This document shows positions 49,663 through 58,694 of a stretch of DNA of 64,000 nt, one piece after another; the stretch's first letter is position 1, and every line of letters begins with the position of its first letter. Source of the DNA: Actinomadura luzonensis (GTDB taxonomy: Bacteria; Actinomycetota; Actinomycetes; Streptosporangiales; Streptosporangiaceae); contig NZ_JAKRKC020000001.1 in NCBI RefSeq assembly GCF_022664455.2, positions 6,294,097 through 6,358,096 of the forward strand, written 5' to 3'. The notes under the pieces were generated by a model. The model was not told the DNA's origin. It was given only the letters and a program-made list of their open reading frames with translations, and searched no databases. Both the position numbers and the translations under genes were made by a program.

Positions 49663-51288
49663 TCAGGGGGAGAGGCCGCGGAGGGCGGTGTAGAAGGCGT
49701 GGTGGCGGGTCAGCTCGCGTTCGACCGGCTCGATGACCATCGTGGCGGACACGGCGGCGACGCGGCGGCGCATCTCGCGTTCGAGGCGTTCCCGCTCCCG
49801 CGAGGCGCCCAGTTCGACGAAGTTGCGGGAGGCGATGCCCGACAACGCGCCCAGCCCCAGGACGGAGGCCATCATCAGGCCCACCCACGGCAGTGTCGCG
49901 CTGTCGCCCAGGAGCTCCAGCGACGGCGGGAGCGAGCCGGGCATGAGGAGCCCGGCCGCCAGCCAGACCGCGCCCGCCAGGAACGCCGCCACCAGCACGT
50001 ACTGCCACACCTTGAGCGCCCACCACCAGCCGGGCACGCGGTCGAGGCGCGGCGCCACCTCCGTGAGGTCCTCGGTCAGCGCCTTGGGCAACTGCTTGGC
50101 CCTGGACCTCGCGGCCTGGTGGACGGCCGCCCGCCAGACCGGGTGCATGTTCATGGACAGCCCGTCGGCCAGGGCGTGCACGGCGTTGGCCACCTCGGCG
50201 GTCTGCGCGCTCACCGAGCCCGTCGTGATGCCGCGGATCTCCTCGCTCACGTCCTCCAGGCGCAGGCTTTTCAGCGGGTCGGCGCGGAACTTGGCGACCC
50301 AGCGCGGGAAGGGCCATCCCACCCACTGGCTGGAACGCTCGGCGTAGACGTTCTCCATGGCCTCGCCCACGGCCGGGACGCCGACCGCGTCGCACAGCGC
50401 GTCCGTCAGCCCCATGCGGCGGGCCTCGTCCACGGACGCGGGCGCGGACAGCGCCTCCCCCACCGGCATGGCCTCGGCGATGCGCTGCTCCAGCCGGTGC
50501 AGGTCGGCCTCCAGCTTGTGGATGGCGGCGCGGCGGCGGGAGACGGCGGTCGCGATGACGCTCTTGAGGCTCTCGACGCCGCGCCCGGTGACCGCCGAGG
50601 TCGGCACCACGCTCGGGTGCTCGACGCCTTCGCGGCGCAGCAGGTCGTTGAGGTCGATGAGCAGCTCGGCCAGCTCCGCGGCGTCGAGCTTGTCGGCCTG
50701 GTTGAGCGCGAACACGGTCACCGCGTCGTGCCCCGCCAGCTCCGTCACGTAGCGCCGGTGCGTGGAGGCGTCGGCGTACTTCTGCGGGTCGAGCACCCAC
50801 ACCACCAGGTCGGCCTGGCCGATGAGCCGGTCGGCCTCGGTGTCGGTGAGCGCACGAATCGAGTCGTGGTCGGGCAGGTCGAGCAGGACGAGCCCGTTGA
50901 GCTGGGTCTCGGCCTTGTCGAGCGCGCTGGCCCGGGAGAAGCGGTGCCGCGCCTGGATCTGCAGCCAGTCGAGCAGCGGCCCCGAGCCCTCCACCCCCCA
51001 CACGCACGCGTGCGTACGGCCCGTTGTCGGGCGGCGCACGCCGGTGGGCGACAGCTCCAGCCCCGAGATGGCGTTGAACAGCGACGACTTGCCGCTGCCG
51101 GTGCCGCCCGCGAGCGCGACGACGGTGTGGTCGGAGGAGAGCCTGAGGCGTTCGCCGGCGCGTTGCAGCAGCGTGGTGGCCTCGTCGAGCAGCTTCTTGT
51201 CGAGCCGGCCCGGGGCCTGCTCCACCAGCTTGGTGAGCGCGGTCAGCCGCGGGGCGAGGCCGGGACGTGGGGTGGTCGTGGTGGTCAT
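49663..51288 (-). CDS. Dynamin-like membrane GTPase (DynB/YfjP-like)
   Basis: The product is 541 residues. G1 GGTGSGKSSLFNAISG near residue 61, G3 DLPDHDS, G4 NQAD (FALNQADKLD), then a long helical region and two membrane helices near 433-455 and 465-485 (VWQYVLVAAFLAGAVWLAAG, LPWVGLMMASVLGLGALSG). Its ATG overlaps the stop of the larger GTPase gene (ATGA). The paired arrangement resembles the DynA/DynB proteins that stabilise sporulation septa in Streptomyces; equivalence is plausible but not shown. Confidence 0.88.
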   Translation of the reverse strand: MTTTTTPRPGLAPRLTALTKLVEQAPGRLDKKLLDEATTLLQRAGERLRLSSDHTVVALAGGTGSGKSSLFNAISGLELSPTGVRRPTTGRTHACVWGVEGSGPLLDWLQIQARHRFSRASALDKAETQLNGLVLLDLPDHDSIRALTDTEADRLIGQADLVVWVLDPQKYADASTHRRYVTELAGHDAVTVFALNQADKLDAAELAELLIDLNDLLRREGVEHPSVVPTSAVTGRGVESLKSVIATAVSRRRAAIHKLEADLHRLEQRIAEAMPVGEALSAPASVDEARRMGLTDALCDAVGVPAVGEAMENVYAERSSQWVGWPFPRWVAKFRADPLKSLRLEDVSEEIRGITTGSVSAQTAEVANAVHALADGLSMNMHPVWRAAVHQAARSRAKQLPKALTEDLTEVAPRLDRVPGWWWALKVWQYVLVAAFLAGAVWLAAGLLMPGSLPPSLELLGDSATLPWVGLMMASVLGLGALSGIASRNFVELGASRERERLEREMRRRVAAVSATMVIEPVERELTRHHAFYTALRGLSP

Positions 51289-54200
51289 CGAGCGACCTCG
51301 AGGTTGTACGTTGCCTGGTAGAGCCGGGTGGCGACGGACTCGTCGGGGATGCCCGCGGAGTCGAGCGCCTGCACGTAACGCATGGCCTCCTCGTCGAACA
51401 ACATGCTGATCCTGGCCCGCAGATCGCTCAGCGCCTTCGCGCCGATGCCGCGCAGCGACTCGGCGCCGAGCAGGGCGTTGACCAGGCGGTGCGGGACGTC
51501 CTCGCCGTTCGCGCCGCTGAACATCGCCACCGTGAAGATCAGGGACAGCGAGTCGGGGTCGAACGAGACGAGCTTCGACACCGAGCGCTTGGCCACGCCC
51601 TCGGTCCGTACGAGCTCGCTCAGGTGCTCCTGCCAGGACGCGATCGCCCGGCCGGCGTTGCGGACGAGGGTGTCGGAGGGCCGGTCGAGCCCTTCGCCGA
51701 GCTTGCCGCCCAGCTCGGCGCGGTGCCGCCAGCGCGCGACCACCTCGGCGGTGGCCCGGTTCGCGGCGGCGACGATCACCGACTCCAGGCCGGTGCGGAT
51801 CGCCGTCTTGAACGCGACCACCCGCTCAGGCGCCTGCCGCGCCGCCCGCCCGCGCCTGCGGAGCTGCAGCGAACGCATGAGGTCGCCGGAGCCGGCGAAG
51901 TCCTGCCAGCGGGCCAGCACCTCGCCGTGCAGCAGCGAACCGCCCCTCGCGGCCTTGTCGATGTCGCTCAGCGCGCCGAAGAAGGCCGCCTCGACGTCCC
52001 TGCGCAGCTCGGCCCGGAACGCCACCTGCGCCTCCAGGTGCTTGGCCAGCGCGGGCACGCGGGTGCGGAAGCTGTCGAGCACGCCGTTCAGCGTCTCGCG
52101 GACGGCCTCGGCCCGCCGCCCCTCATCCACGGACAGCTCGGCCAGCCACAACCGCAGGTCGGTGACCTCGCTGTCGGGCAGCCGGCCGTCGGTGACCGTC
52201 GACTCGTGGATGACGAACCGGTCGATGTCGCCCAGACCGTATTCGGTGAGCATGCGGACGAAGTGCTTCAGCACGACGTCCACCGACTTCGGCTGCACCC
52301 GGGACAGCACGATGGCCAGCCGGGCGCCGCGCTCCTTGGCCAGCTTGAGCAGGCTCCAGGCGGGCGCGTCGGCGTAGCGGGCCGCGGTGGTGACGAAGAT
52401 CCACAGGTCGGCGGCGTCGAGCATGCGGTGGGCGACCTCGTGGTGCTCCTCGACGACCGAGTCGATGTCGGGGGTGTCGAGCAGCGCCACGCCCTGGGGC
52501 AGCTTCTCGGTCGAGACGACGACCAGGCCGTTCTTGCCGGAGGCTCCCGTCTGCGCGCTGGGAGTGGGGGTGGGGGGTTCGAGGCGTTGCAGGGTGGCGA
52601 GCAGCTCGCCCTCGGCGAACCACTCGCGGTCGTCCGGATGGCACACCAGGACCGGTGTGCTCGTGGTCGGGCGGCGGATGCCGGTGCGGGAGACGTTGCG
52701 CTCGGCGAGGCTGTTCACCAGCGTGGACTTGCCCGCGCCGGTGGAACCGGCGATCACGATCAGGGCCGGGGCCGTGCTGGTGCGCACCCGGGGCAGGACG
52801 TAGTTGTCGAGCTGGGCCAGGAGGTCTGTGCGGGCCTGCCTGGCCTCCTTCGCGCCCGGGAGGTCGAGGCCGAGGCGTAGGTCGGTGATGCTCTCGCGGA
52901 GCTGGGCGAGGGCTGTGGTGAGTGCTTCGACCAGCTCTGGGGGGAGGGCTTCGGTACGGGTGCCTTCGGTGTCCCCGGTGCCGTCGGTGTCCCCGGTGTC
53001 CTCGGTATCCCCGGTGTCCTCGTCGTCGTCCTCTAGGTCGTCGAGGGTGGTGGCCTCGGCCTGGCGGAAGGTGGCCTCGGGGTCGTCCTGTGGTTGGGGC
53101 TCGGACGAGGGCTCGTCGTCGTCGGGGGCTTCGGCTTCCGTCGAGGACTCGTGGGAGGGGTGGGCGTCGTCGGGGTCGAGGGCAGCGGGCTCCTCGGTGG
53201 AAGCGTCGGCGGGCTGCGGGGAGTCGGCGGGCGGCTCCTCCGCGGGCGGCTCGTCCTCGGACGGGGGGTTGTCACGTGGCTGGTCGGCCTCAGCCTCAGC
53301 CTCGGCTTCGGGCGAGGGCTCCCGGTCGCGCGCGGGATCGGCGGCGCTCGGCTGATTCGCGGTGCTCGGTTCGTCCGTGGTGCTCGGTTCGTCGGTGTCG
53401 CCCGGTGGCTCCGTCGTTCGGGAGGGCTCCGCGTCGGACGGGCGGTCGGTGGTGAACTGGTCTGTGGCGGGTGCGGGGGTGGGGCCGGCCGGTGTTGGCG
53501 CGGGCTCGGTGGTGGAGGGGGTGTTCAGGGAGGCGGGCCTGGTGAAAAGGGAGGGCTCGCCGGAGGCGGCCGGGTCGGCTGCGGCGGCGGACCGGGCCGG
53601 TGAGGTGCCGGCGGCCGGGGCCGGGCGGGCGGACCGGTCGGGCGCGAAGAGGGCCGTTCGGTCGGTTGCGGGACCGGAGGTCGGGTCAGCGGTGGGACGG
53701 GGGTCCGGGGCTGGGGTGGCGCTGGTGTCGTCTGAGGTGGGGGTGACGGGCTTGCGGGGGGTGAAGAAGTCGATGCGCGCGGCCGGGTCGCCGTGCTCGG
53801 TCGTGCCGTGGGGTGCGGCGCTGTCCGGCTGCTGGTCGGGGGTGGGGCGGCTCGTGGCGGCGGGGCGGCGCCTCGGCAGAGGGTCGCCCGCGCGCTGCTG
53901 CTGCGGCCGGACGGCCCGCTGCGGGCCCTGGTGAGGGTCGGCAGACCGCACGAACGCGGCATCGTCGCCGCGCCGACGGTCAGCCGGCTGCTCGGCGGCG
54001 GGCTGCTCGGCGGCGGGCTGCTCGGCGATCGGCTGCTCGATAAACGACTGCTCGCCGGGGGCGGCGTCGGACCGCTCGTCGGACGCGGCAGCGGGCCGCT
54101 CGTCGGACGCGGCAACGCACGGGTCATCGGAGCGGCCGTCGGAGCGATCGTCGGAGGGCTTGCCGGACGAGCCGTCGGAGGGCTTTCCGGACGGGTCGCC

Positions 54201-54326
54201 GGAGGGCTTTTTGGGCTCCCCGGCAGGGGTGAAGGCGTCGAAGGTGTCGTCGTCGCGTATCGCGGGGAAGCTCAACGTCTGCTCCCCCAGCGACTCCTGC
54301 CGCCCGTCATCCATGGCCGTGTTCAC
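51285..54326 (-). CDS. Large dynamin-like GTPase with ~480-residue disordered acidic N-terminus
   Basis: The product is 1013 residues from GTG 54326, overlapping the cysG stop (GTGA). Residues 1-480 are disordered and Asp/Glu/Pro/Ser-rich with internal repeats (EQPAAEQPAAEQPA; GDTEDTGDTDGTGDT). The GTPase domain follows at about 530-760: G1 AGSTGAGKSTLVNSL, G3 DTPDIDS, but the G4 position reads LSRVQPKS in place of N-K-x-D. The helical C-terminus has no membrane helix. It is probably the soluble partner of the following membrane GTPase. Confidence 0.85.
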   Translation of the reverse strand: MNTAMDDGRQESLGEQTLSFPAIRDDDTFDAFTPAGEPKKPSGDPSGKPSDGSSGKPSDDRSDGRSDDPCVAASDERPAAASDERSDAAPGEQSFIEQPIAEQPAAEQPAAEQPADRRRGDDAAFVRSADPHQGPQRAVRPQQQRAGDPLPRRRPAATSRPTPDQQPDSAAPHGTTEHGDPAARIDFFTPRKPVTPTSDDTSATPAPDPRPTADPTSGPATDRTALFAPDRSARPAPAAGTSPARSAAAADPAASGEPSLFTRPASLNTPSTTEPAPTPAGPTPAPATDQFTTDRPSDAEPSRTTEPPGDTDEPSTTDEPSTANQPSAADPARDREPSPEAEAEAEADQPRDNPPSEDEPPAEEPPADSPQPADASTEEPAALDPDDAHPSHESSTEAEAPDDDEPSSEPQPQDDPEATFRQAEATTLDDLEDDDEDTGDTEDTGDTDGTGDTEGTRTEALPPELVEALTTALAQLRESITDLRLGLDLPGAKEARQARTDLLAQLDNYVLPRVRTSTAPALIVIAGSTGAGKSTLVNSLAERNVSRTGIRRPTTSTPVLVCHPDDREWFAEGELLATLQRLEPPTPTPSAQTGASGKNGLVVVSTEKLPQGVALLDTPDIDSVVEEHHEVAHRMLDAADLWIFVTTAARYADAPAWSLLKLAKERGARLAIVLSRVQPKSVDVVLKHFVRMLTEYGLGDIDRFVIHESTVTDGRLPDSEVTDLRLWLAELSVDEGRRAEAVRETLNGVLDSFRTRVPALAKHLEAQVAFRAELRRDVEAAFFGALSDIDKAARGGSLLHGEVLARWQDFAGSGDLMRSLQLRRRGRAARQAPERVVAFKTAIRTGLESVIVAAANRATAEVVARWRHRAELGGKLGEGLDRPSDTLVRNAGRAIASWQEHLSELVRTEGVAKRSVSKLVSFDPDSLSLIFTVAMFSGANGEDVPHRLVNALLGAESLRGIGAKALSDLRARISMLFDEEAMRYVQALDSAGIPDESVATRLYQATYNLEVAR

Positions 54327-55555
54327 GGCAGGCGCTCCGCTCGAACCATCTCGACCTCCTGGCCGACCCTGACGACGTCCCCGACGACGACGATCGCCGG
54401 CGGTCGTATCCCAGCCGCGGACACGCGGTCGGCCACGGTGGAAAGCGAAGCGCTGACCGCCCGCTGGGTCGGAAGGGTACCGTCCTGCACCACCATTACG
54501 GGAGTATCCGGCGAACGTCCGTCTCGAAGCAGCGCCTCGGCCACCTTCGCCAGCCGCTCGACGGCCATCAGCAGCACCAGCGTGCCCTGGGAACGGGCCA
54601 GGCCGGGCCAGTCGACGGTGGACTTGGGGTCATCGGGCGCCACGTGCACCGAGATGACGTGGAACTCCTGGCTGACGCCCCGGTGCGTCACCGGCACCCC
54701 GGCCATCGCGGGCACCGCGACGGCGCTGGTGATGCCGGGCACGACCAGCACCGGGATGCCGGCCTCCGCGCAGGCGATCATCTCTTCGCCGCCCCGCCCG
54801 AAGACGAACGGGTCGCCGCCCTTGAGCCGCACCACGAACTTGCCCTGCCTGGCGCGGTCCACGAGCACGTCGTTGATGGTCTCCTGGGACAGCGAACGGC
54901 CGTAGGGGACCTTGGCGGCGTCGATCAGCTCGACGTCGGGGGCGAGCTCGTCGAGCAGGGCGCGCGGCGCGAGCCGGTCGGCGACGACCACGTCGGCCTG
55001 CGCCAGGAGCTGCCGCCCCCGCACGGTGATGAGCCCGGGGTCGCCGGGGCCGCCGCCGACGAGGGCGACGCCGACCGGCTTGGTGCGGTTGCGGCGGGCC
55101 TCGACGGTGCCGTCGCGGAGGGCCCCGACGACGGCGTCGCGGATGCCGGCGGCCCGCCGGGGGTCGCCGCCCGCGGTGACGGCCACGCTGATCTCGTCGA
55201 CCCGGCCGGTGGCGGGGGTCCAGGCGGCGGAGGCGTCCTTGTCGTCGGCCCGCACGCACCACACGCGTTTGGCCTCCGCCTCGGCGGCGACCGCGGTGTT
55301 GACGGCCCGGTCGTCGGTGCAGGCCTGGACGAGCCAGGCGCCGTCGCAGTCGCCGACCTCGTAAGGCCGCTCGTGCCAGATCACTCTCCCGGCGGCGATG
55401 AGGTCGTCGAGGGCCGGGGTCACGTGCGGGGACACGACGGTGACCTCCGCACCGGCCTCCAGGAGCGCGGGCACGCGTCGCTGGGCGACGCGACCGCCGC
55501 CGACGACGAGCACCCGGCGGCCGGAAAGCCGCAGGCCGAGGAGGTAGGGACCCAT
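54323..55555 (-). CDS. cysG: Siroheme synthase / uroporphyrinogen-III C-methyltransferase fusion
   Basis: The product is 410 residues. The N-terminal domain (1-150) is the NAD-dependent precorrin-2 dehydrogenase/ferrochelatase (RVLVVGGGRVAQRRV). The C-terminal part (160-405) is the SAM-dependent uroporphyrinogen-III methyltransferase (VGGGPGDPGLITVRG, LKGGDPFVFGRGGEE, VPGITSAVAVPA, VTHRG). It makes precorrin-2, the branch point for siroheme and cobalamin. The central segment is shorter than in E. coli CysG (457 residues). It follows the agmatinase-like gene by 91 bases, and its stop overlaps the dynamin-like start. Confidence 0.95.
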   Translation of the reverse strand: MGPYLLGLRLSGRRVLVVGGGRVAQRRVPALLEAGAEVTVVSPHVTPALDDLIAAGRVIWHERPYEVGDCDGAWLVQACTDDRAVNTAVAAEAEAKRVWCVRADDKDASAAWTPATGRVDEISVAVTAGGDPRRAAGIRDAVVGALRDGTVEARRNRTKPVGVALVGGGPGDPGLITVRGRQLLAQADVVVADRLAPRALLDELAPDVELIDAAKVPYGRSLSQETINDVLVDRARQGKFVVRLKGGDPFVFGRGGEEMIACAEAGIPVLVVPGITSAVAVPAMAGVPVTHRGVSQEFHVISVHVAPDDPKSTVDWPGLARSQGTLVLLMAVERLAKVAEALLRDGRSPDTPVMVVQDGTLPTQRAVSASLSTVADRVSAAGIRPPAIVVVGDVVRVGQEVEMVRAERLP

Positions 55556-55646
55556 GAGGGGAATCTCCCATTCGCGCAGGTTGTGTTAAGAGGTAAACCT
55601 ACCGGCTTCGCTTCCGTCATTTGCTGCGCATGGGTTAACGCATGGG

Positions 55647-56660
55647 TCAACGGCCGTCGAGGAGAGGCTGGCGCGGGTCCCAGCGCGGCCCGCCCTGATC
55701 GTCCCTGCGGCGTCTGGCCATCGCTGACAGTGCCTCAAGGATAACCCGGTTGCCGAGGTAGGCGGTGATGTCGGCGTGATCGTACGGCGGCGCCACCTCC
55801 ACCAGCTCCATGCCGGCGACGGGCAGCTCGTAGCAGATGCGGCGCACCGCGTCGAGGAGCTGGCGGGCGGTCAGGCCGCCGGGCTCGGGCGTGCCGGTGC
55901 CGGGCGCGTGGCCGGGGTCGCAGACGTCGATGTCGACCGACAGGAAGATCTGGTCGCACTCGTCGAGGGCGATCGCGAACGACTCGGTCAGCACCTCCTC
56001 CAGCCCGCGCGCCACGATCTCGGTCATCTCGTACGAGCGCATCCGCTGCCCGGCCATCCACGACAGCGTCTCCGGCTCGGGCCAGTAGCCGCGCAGCCCG
56101 ATCTGCAGGAACCGGTCGCCGCGGATGGCGCCGGACTCGATGAGGCGCCGCATGGGCTGCCCGTGGCCGTACAGGTGGCCGAAGGCGATGTCGCCGGTGT
56201 CGGCGTGCGCGTCGAAGTGGATCATCGAGGTGCGGCCGGGCGCGTACGCCCGGGCGGTGCCGCGCGCGTCGGGCAGCGCGATCGTGTGGTCGCCGCCGAG
56301 CACCAGCGGCATCGCCCCGGAGGCGGCGACGCGGTGCACGGCCTCCTCGATGGCCCGCAGCGAGCCCTCCACGTCGCCGGAGTAGCACTCGACGTCGCCG
56401 GCGTCGAGCACCCGCAGGTCCTTGAGCGCGTCCACGCGCAGCGCGAGGCTCGGCCGCGAGCCGTCGTGCGGCAGGTAGCACGCCTGGCGCAGCGCCTGCG
56501 GCCCGAACCTGGCGCCCGGCCGGTTGGAGGTGCCGCCGTCGAAGGGGGCGCCGAGGATGACGACGTCGGCGCCCTCGTAGGACGCCGGGTCGCCGACGTC
56601 GCAGCGGTCAACTCCAAGGAACGTGCAGTCCGGGCCGTACATCGCGCCGTATCGGGACAC
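55647..56660 (-). CDS. speB: Agmatinase / ureohydrolase family enzyme
   Basis: The product is 337 residues. Mn-binding motifs of the arginase superfamily: LGGDHTIALP, HFDAHADTGD and SVDIDVCDPGHAPGTGTPEPGG. The general length and GARFGPQALRQA motif fit agmatinase or a guanidino-acid hydrolase, releasing urea from agmatine or a related compound. It sits between cobT (25 bases) and cysG (91 bases), an odd partner for corrinoid genes. The exact substrate is not predictable. Confidence 0.9.
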   Translation of the reverse strand: MSRYGAMYGPDCTFLGVDRCDVGDPASYEGADVVILGAPFDGGTSNRPGARFGPQALRQACYLPHDGSRPSLALRVDALKDLRVLDAGDVECYSGDVEGSLRAIEEAVHRVAASGAMPLVLGGDHTIALPDARGTARAYAPGRTSMIHFDAHADTGDIAFGHLYGHGQPMRRLIESGAIRGDRFLQIGLRGYWPEPETLSWMAGQRMRSYEMTEIVARGLEEVLTESFAIALDECDQIFLSVDIDVCDPGHAPGTGTPEPGGLTARQLLDAVRRICYELPVAGMELVEVAPPYDHADITAYLGNRVILEALSAMARRRRDDQGGPRWDPRQPLLDGR

Positions 56661-56685
56661 AGCTCACCTCCAGTGAGCACCATCC

Positions 56686-57756
56686 TTACACGGGCTTCTC
56701 GGTGACCCCGGCCGAGTCGAACGTGGCCACCTCGTGCATCACCCGCACGGCCGCGCACACCATCGGGTGGGCCAGCAGCGCGCCGGTGCCCTCACCGAGC
56801 CGCAGCCCGAGGTCCACGAGGGGACGCAGCCCGAGGCGGTCGAGGGCGGCGGCGTGGCCGGGCTCGGCCGAGCGGTGCCCGGCGACGCAGTGGTCGAGCG
56901 CGGCCGGGTCGAGGGCGGCGGCGGCGAGCGCGGCCGCGCCGGCGATCACGCCGTCCAGCAGCACCGGGACGCGGGCCGCCGCGCCGCCGAGGATGAACCC
57001 GGCGATGGCGGCGTGCTCGAACCCGCCGACGGCGGCCAGCGTCCGCAGCGCCTCGCTGGCGGAGGAGGTGTCGGCCGGCAGCCCGTTGACGCGCAGCGCC
57101 TCGCGGACGACGCTGATCTTGCGTCCGTGGGTCTCGTCGTCGATGCCGGTGCCCCTGCCGGTGACCTCGGCCGGGTCGGCGCCGGTGAAGGCGGAGATCA
57201 GGGCGGCCGAGGCGGTGGTGTTGGCGATGCCCATGTCGCCGGTGATGAGGCAGCGCGCCCCGCCGGCCACCAGGTCGCGGGCCACGGTGATGCCCGCCTC
57301 CAGCGCCCTGACGGCCTGGTCGACGGTCATGGCGGGGCCGCGCGACAGGTCCGCGGTGCCGTACGCGATCTTGTGCTTGACGAGGGCGGGCGCGTCGGGC
57401 AGGTCGGCGGCGACGCCGACGTCCACGACGGTCACCGGCACGCCGGCCTGGGCGGCGAAGGCGTTGGCGACCGCGCCGCCGGCCAGGAAGTTGGCCACCA
57501 TCTGCACGGTGACCTCCTGCGGCCAGGGCGTGACGCCGGCCGCGTGCACGCCGTGGTCGGCGGCGAAGATGGCCAGCGCGGCGGGGGCCGGCAGGGGCGG
57601 CGGGCAGGCGCCGGCCGCGCCGGCCAGCCGGACCGCGACGTCCTCCAGCGCGCCGAGCGAGCCTCGCGGCTTGGTGAGCCGGTCCTGGAGGGCACGGGCC
57701 TCGGCGATCGCGGCCGGGTCCGCGGCGCGGATCGCGGCGAGGGTCTCAGCCAGCAC
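56686..57756 (-). CDS. cobT: Nicotinate-nucleotide--dimethylbenzimidazole phosphoribosyltransferase
   Basis: CobT makes alpha-ribazole phosphate for the lower ligand of cobalamin. The start is GTG 57756 (VLAETLAAIRAAD), with GGAGG 6 bases upstream; an ATG five codons earlier overlaps that site. The product is 356 residues. Motifs: KPRGSLGALEDVAVRLAG, FAADHGVHAAGVTPWPQEVT, ITGDMGIANTTASAAL, and the catalytic Glu region near HPMVCAAVRVMHEVATF. It lies 28 bases downstream of cbiX. Confidence 0.95.
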   Translation of the reverse strand: MLAETLAAIRAADPAAIAEARALQDRLTKPRGSLGALEDVAVRLAGAAGACPPPLPAPAALAIFAADHGVHAAGVTPWPQEVTVQMVANFLAGGAVANAFAAQAGVPVTVVDVGVAADLPDAPALVKHKIAYGTADLSRGPAMTVDQAVRALEAGITVARDLVAGGARCLITGDMGIANTTASAALISAFTGADPAEVTGRGTGIDDETHGRKISVVREALRVNGLPADTSSASEALRTLAAVGGFEHAAIAGFILGGAAARVPVLLDGVIAGAAALAAAALDPAALDHCVAGHRSAEPGHAAALDRLGLRPLVDLGLRLGEGTGALLAHPMVCAAVRVMHEVATFDSAGVTEKPV

Positions 57757-57784
57757 GGCGTACCTCCACATGGGTTCGGGGGAC

Positions 57785-58624
57785 TTACGGGACGAGCTGG
57801 AGGGCTTCCTCGTAGCGGTCGATCACGACGTCGGCCAGGGTCTCGCAGTCGCCGATGACCTCGGCGCAGCGGATGTCGAGGTCGGGGTGTCCCGCGCCGT
57901 ACGCCAGCGCCTGCGCCCACACGCGCTCCAGCATGCCGCCCGCGAACAGCAGGTACGGCACCACGATCACCCGCTTGGCCCCGAGCCGGCGGCAGCGTTC
58001 GAGCCCGCCGGGCACGCCGGGCGGCGTGACCGACACGAACGCGGTCTCGACGGTCATGAAGTCGTAGGCGTGCGTCTCCCAGAACAGCCGGGACACGCGG
58101 TGGACCTCGGCGTTGGCCGCCGGGTCCGTCGAGCCCTCGCCGACCAGCACGATGCCGGTCTCGCCCGGCTCGACGTGCGGGTCCTCGACGACGGGGGCGT
58201 CCACGGCGCGCAGCCGGGGCCGGGCGCCGACCAGCTCCAGCGGACGCGGCCGCGACAGGTCGGCGGCGGCTTCGAGCATCCGCTCGGCCAGCAGCGACAG
58301 CACCCGCGGGTCGGGGCCGAGTGGCCGGCCGTGGTCGTACATGAGGGTGGGGTGCCGCTGCTGTTCGAGCGCCATGGCGGCGCCGAGGTCGTCGCTGGTC
58401 CTGCCGAGGCTGAGCGGCAGCGCGACGAGACGGTGGTGGCCCCTCGCGACCAGCGAGGCGACGGACTCGCTGAGCCGCGGCGTGGCGCGCTCCAGGTAGC
58501 CGCCCGAGACGTCGGCGGCCGTCTGGTCGAGGCGGCAGCGGAGCCGGTGTACGAACCTGCCGAACTCCGCGGCGTAGGCGTCATCGTGCGAGCCCTGCCC
58601 GATCAGCAGGAGCGGCGGCTTCAT
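57785..58624 (-). CDS. cbiX: Sirohydrochlorin/cobaltochelatase, CbiX family
   Basis: The product is 279 residues, the long actinobacterial class with two chelatase-like halves. N-terminus LLLIGQGSHDDAYAAEFGRF has the conserved G-H/S-G-S-x-D/H pattern; the second half has RVIVVPYLLFAGGMLERV, with the region of the metal-binding His before it in GHHRLVALPLSL. It inserts Co or Fe into sirohydrochlorin. It is 70 bases downstream of cobL and in the same strand run. Confidence 0.9.
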   Translation of the reverse strand: MKPPLLLIGQGSHDDAYAAEFGRFVHRLRCRLDQTAADVSGGYLERATPRLSESVASLVARGHHRLVALPLSLGRTSDDLGAAMALEQQRHPTLMYDHGRPLGPDPRVLSLLAERMLEAAADLSRPRPLELVGARPRLRAVDAPVVEDPHVEPGETGIVLVGEGSTDPAANAEVHRVSRLFWETHAYDFMTVETAFVSVTPPGVPGGLERCRRLGAKRVIVVPYLLFAGGMLERVWAQALAYGAGHPDLDIRCAEVIGDCETLADVVIDRYEEALQLVP

Positions 58625-58694
58625 CGTGAGGGATTCTCCGGTGCGTTGGACAAGGACACGCGAGGATAACCGATGCGCACCGGTAGGGAACAGG

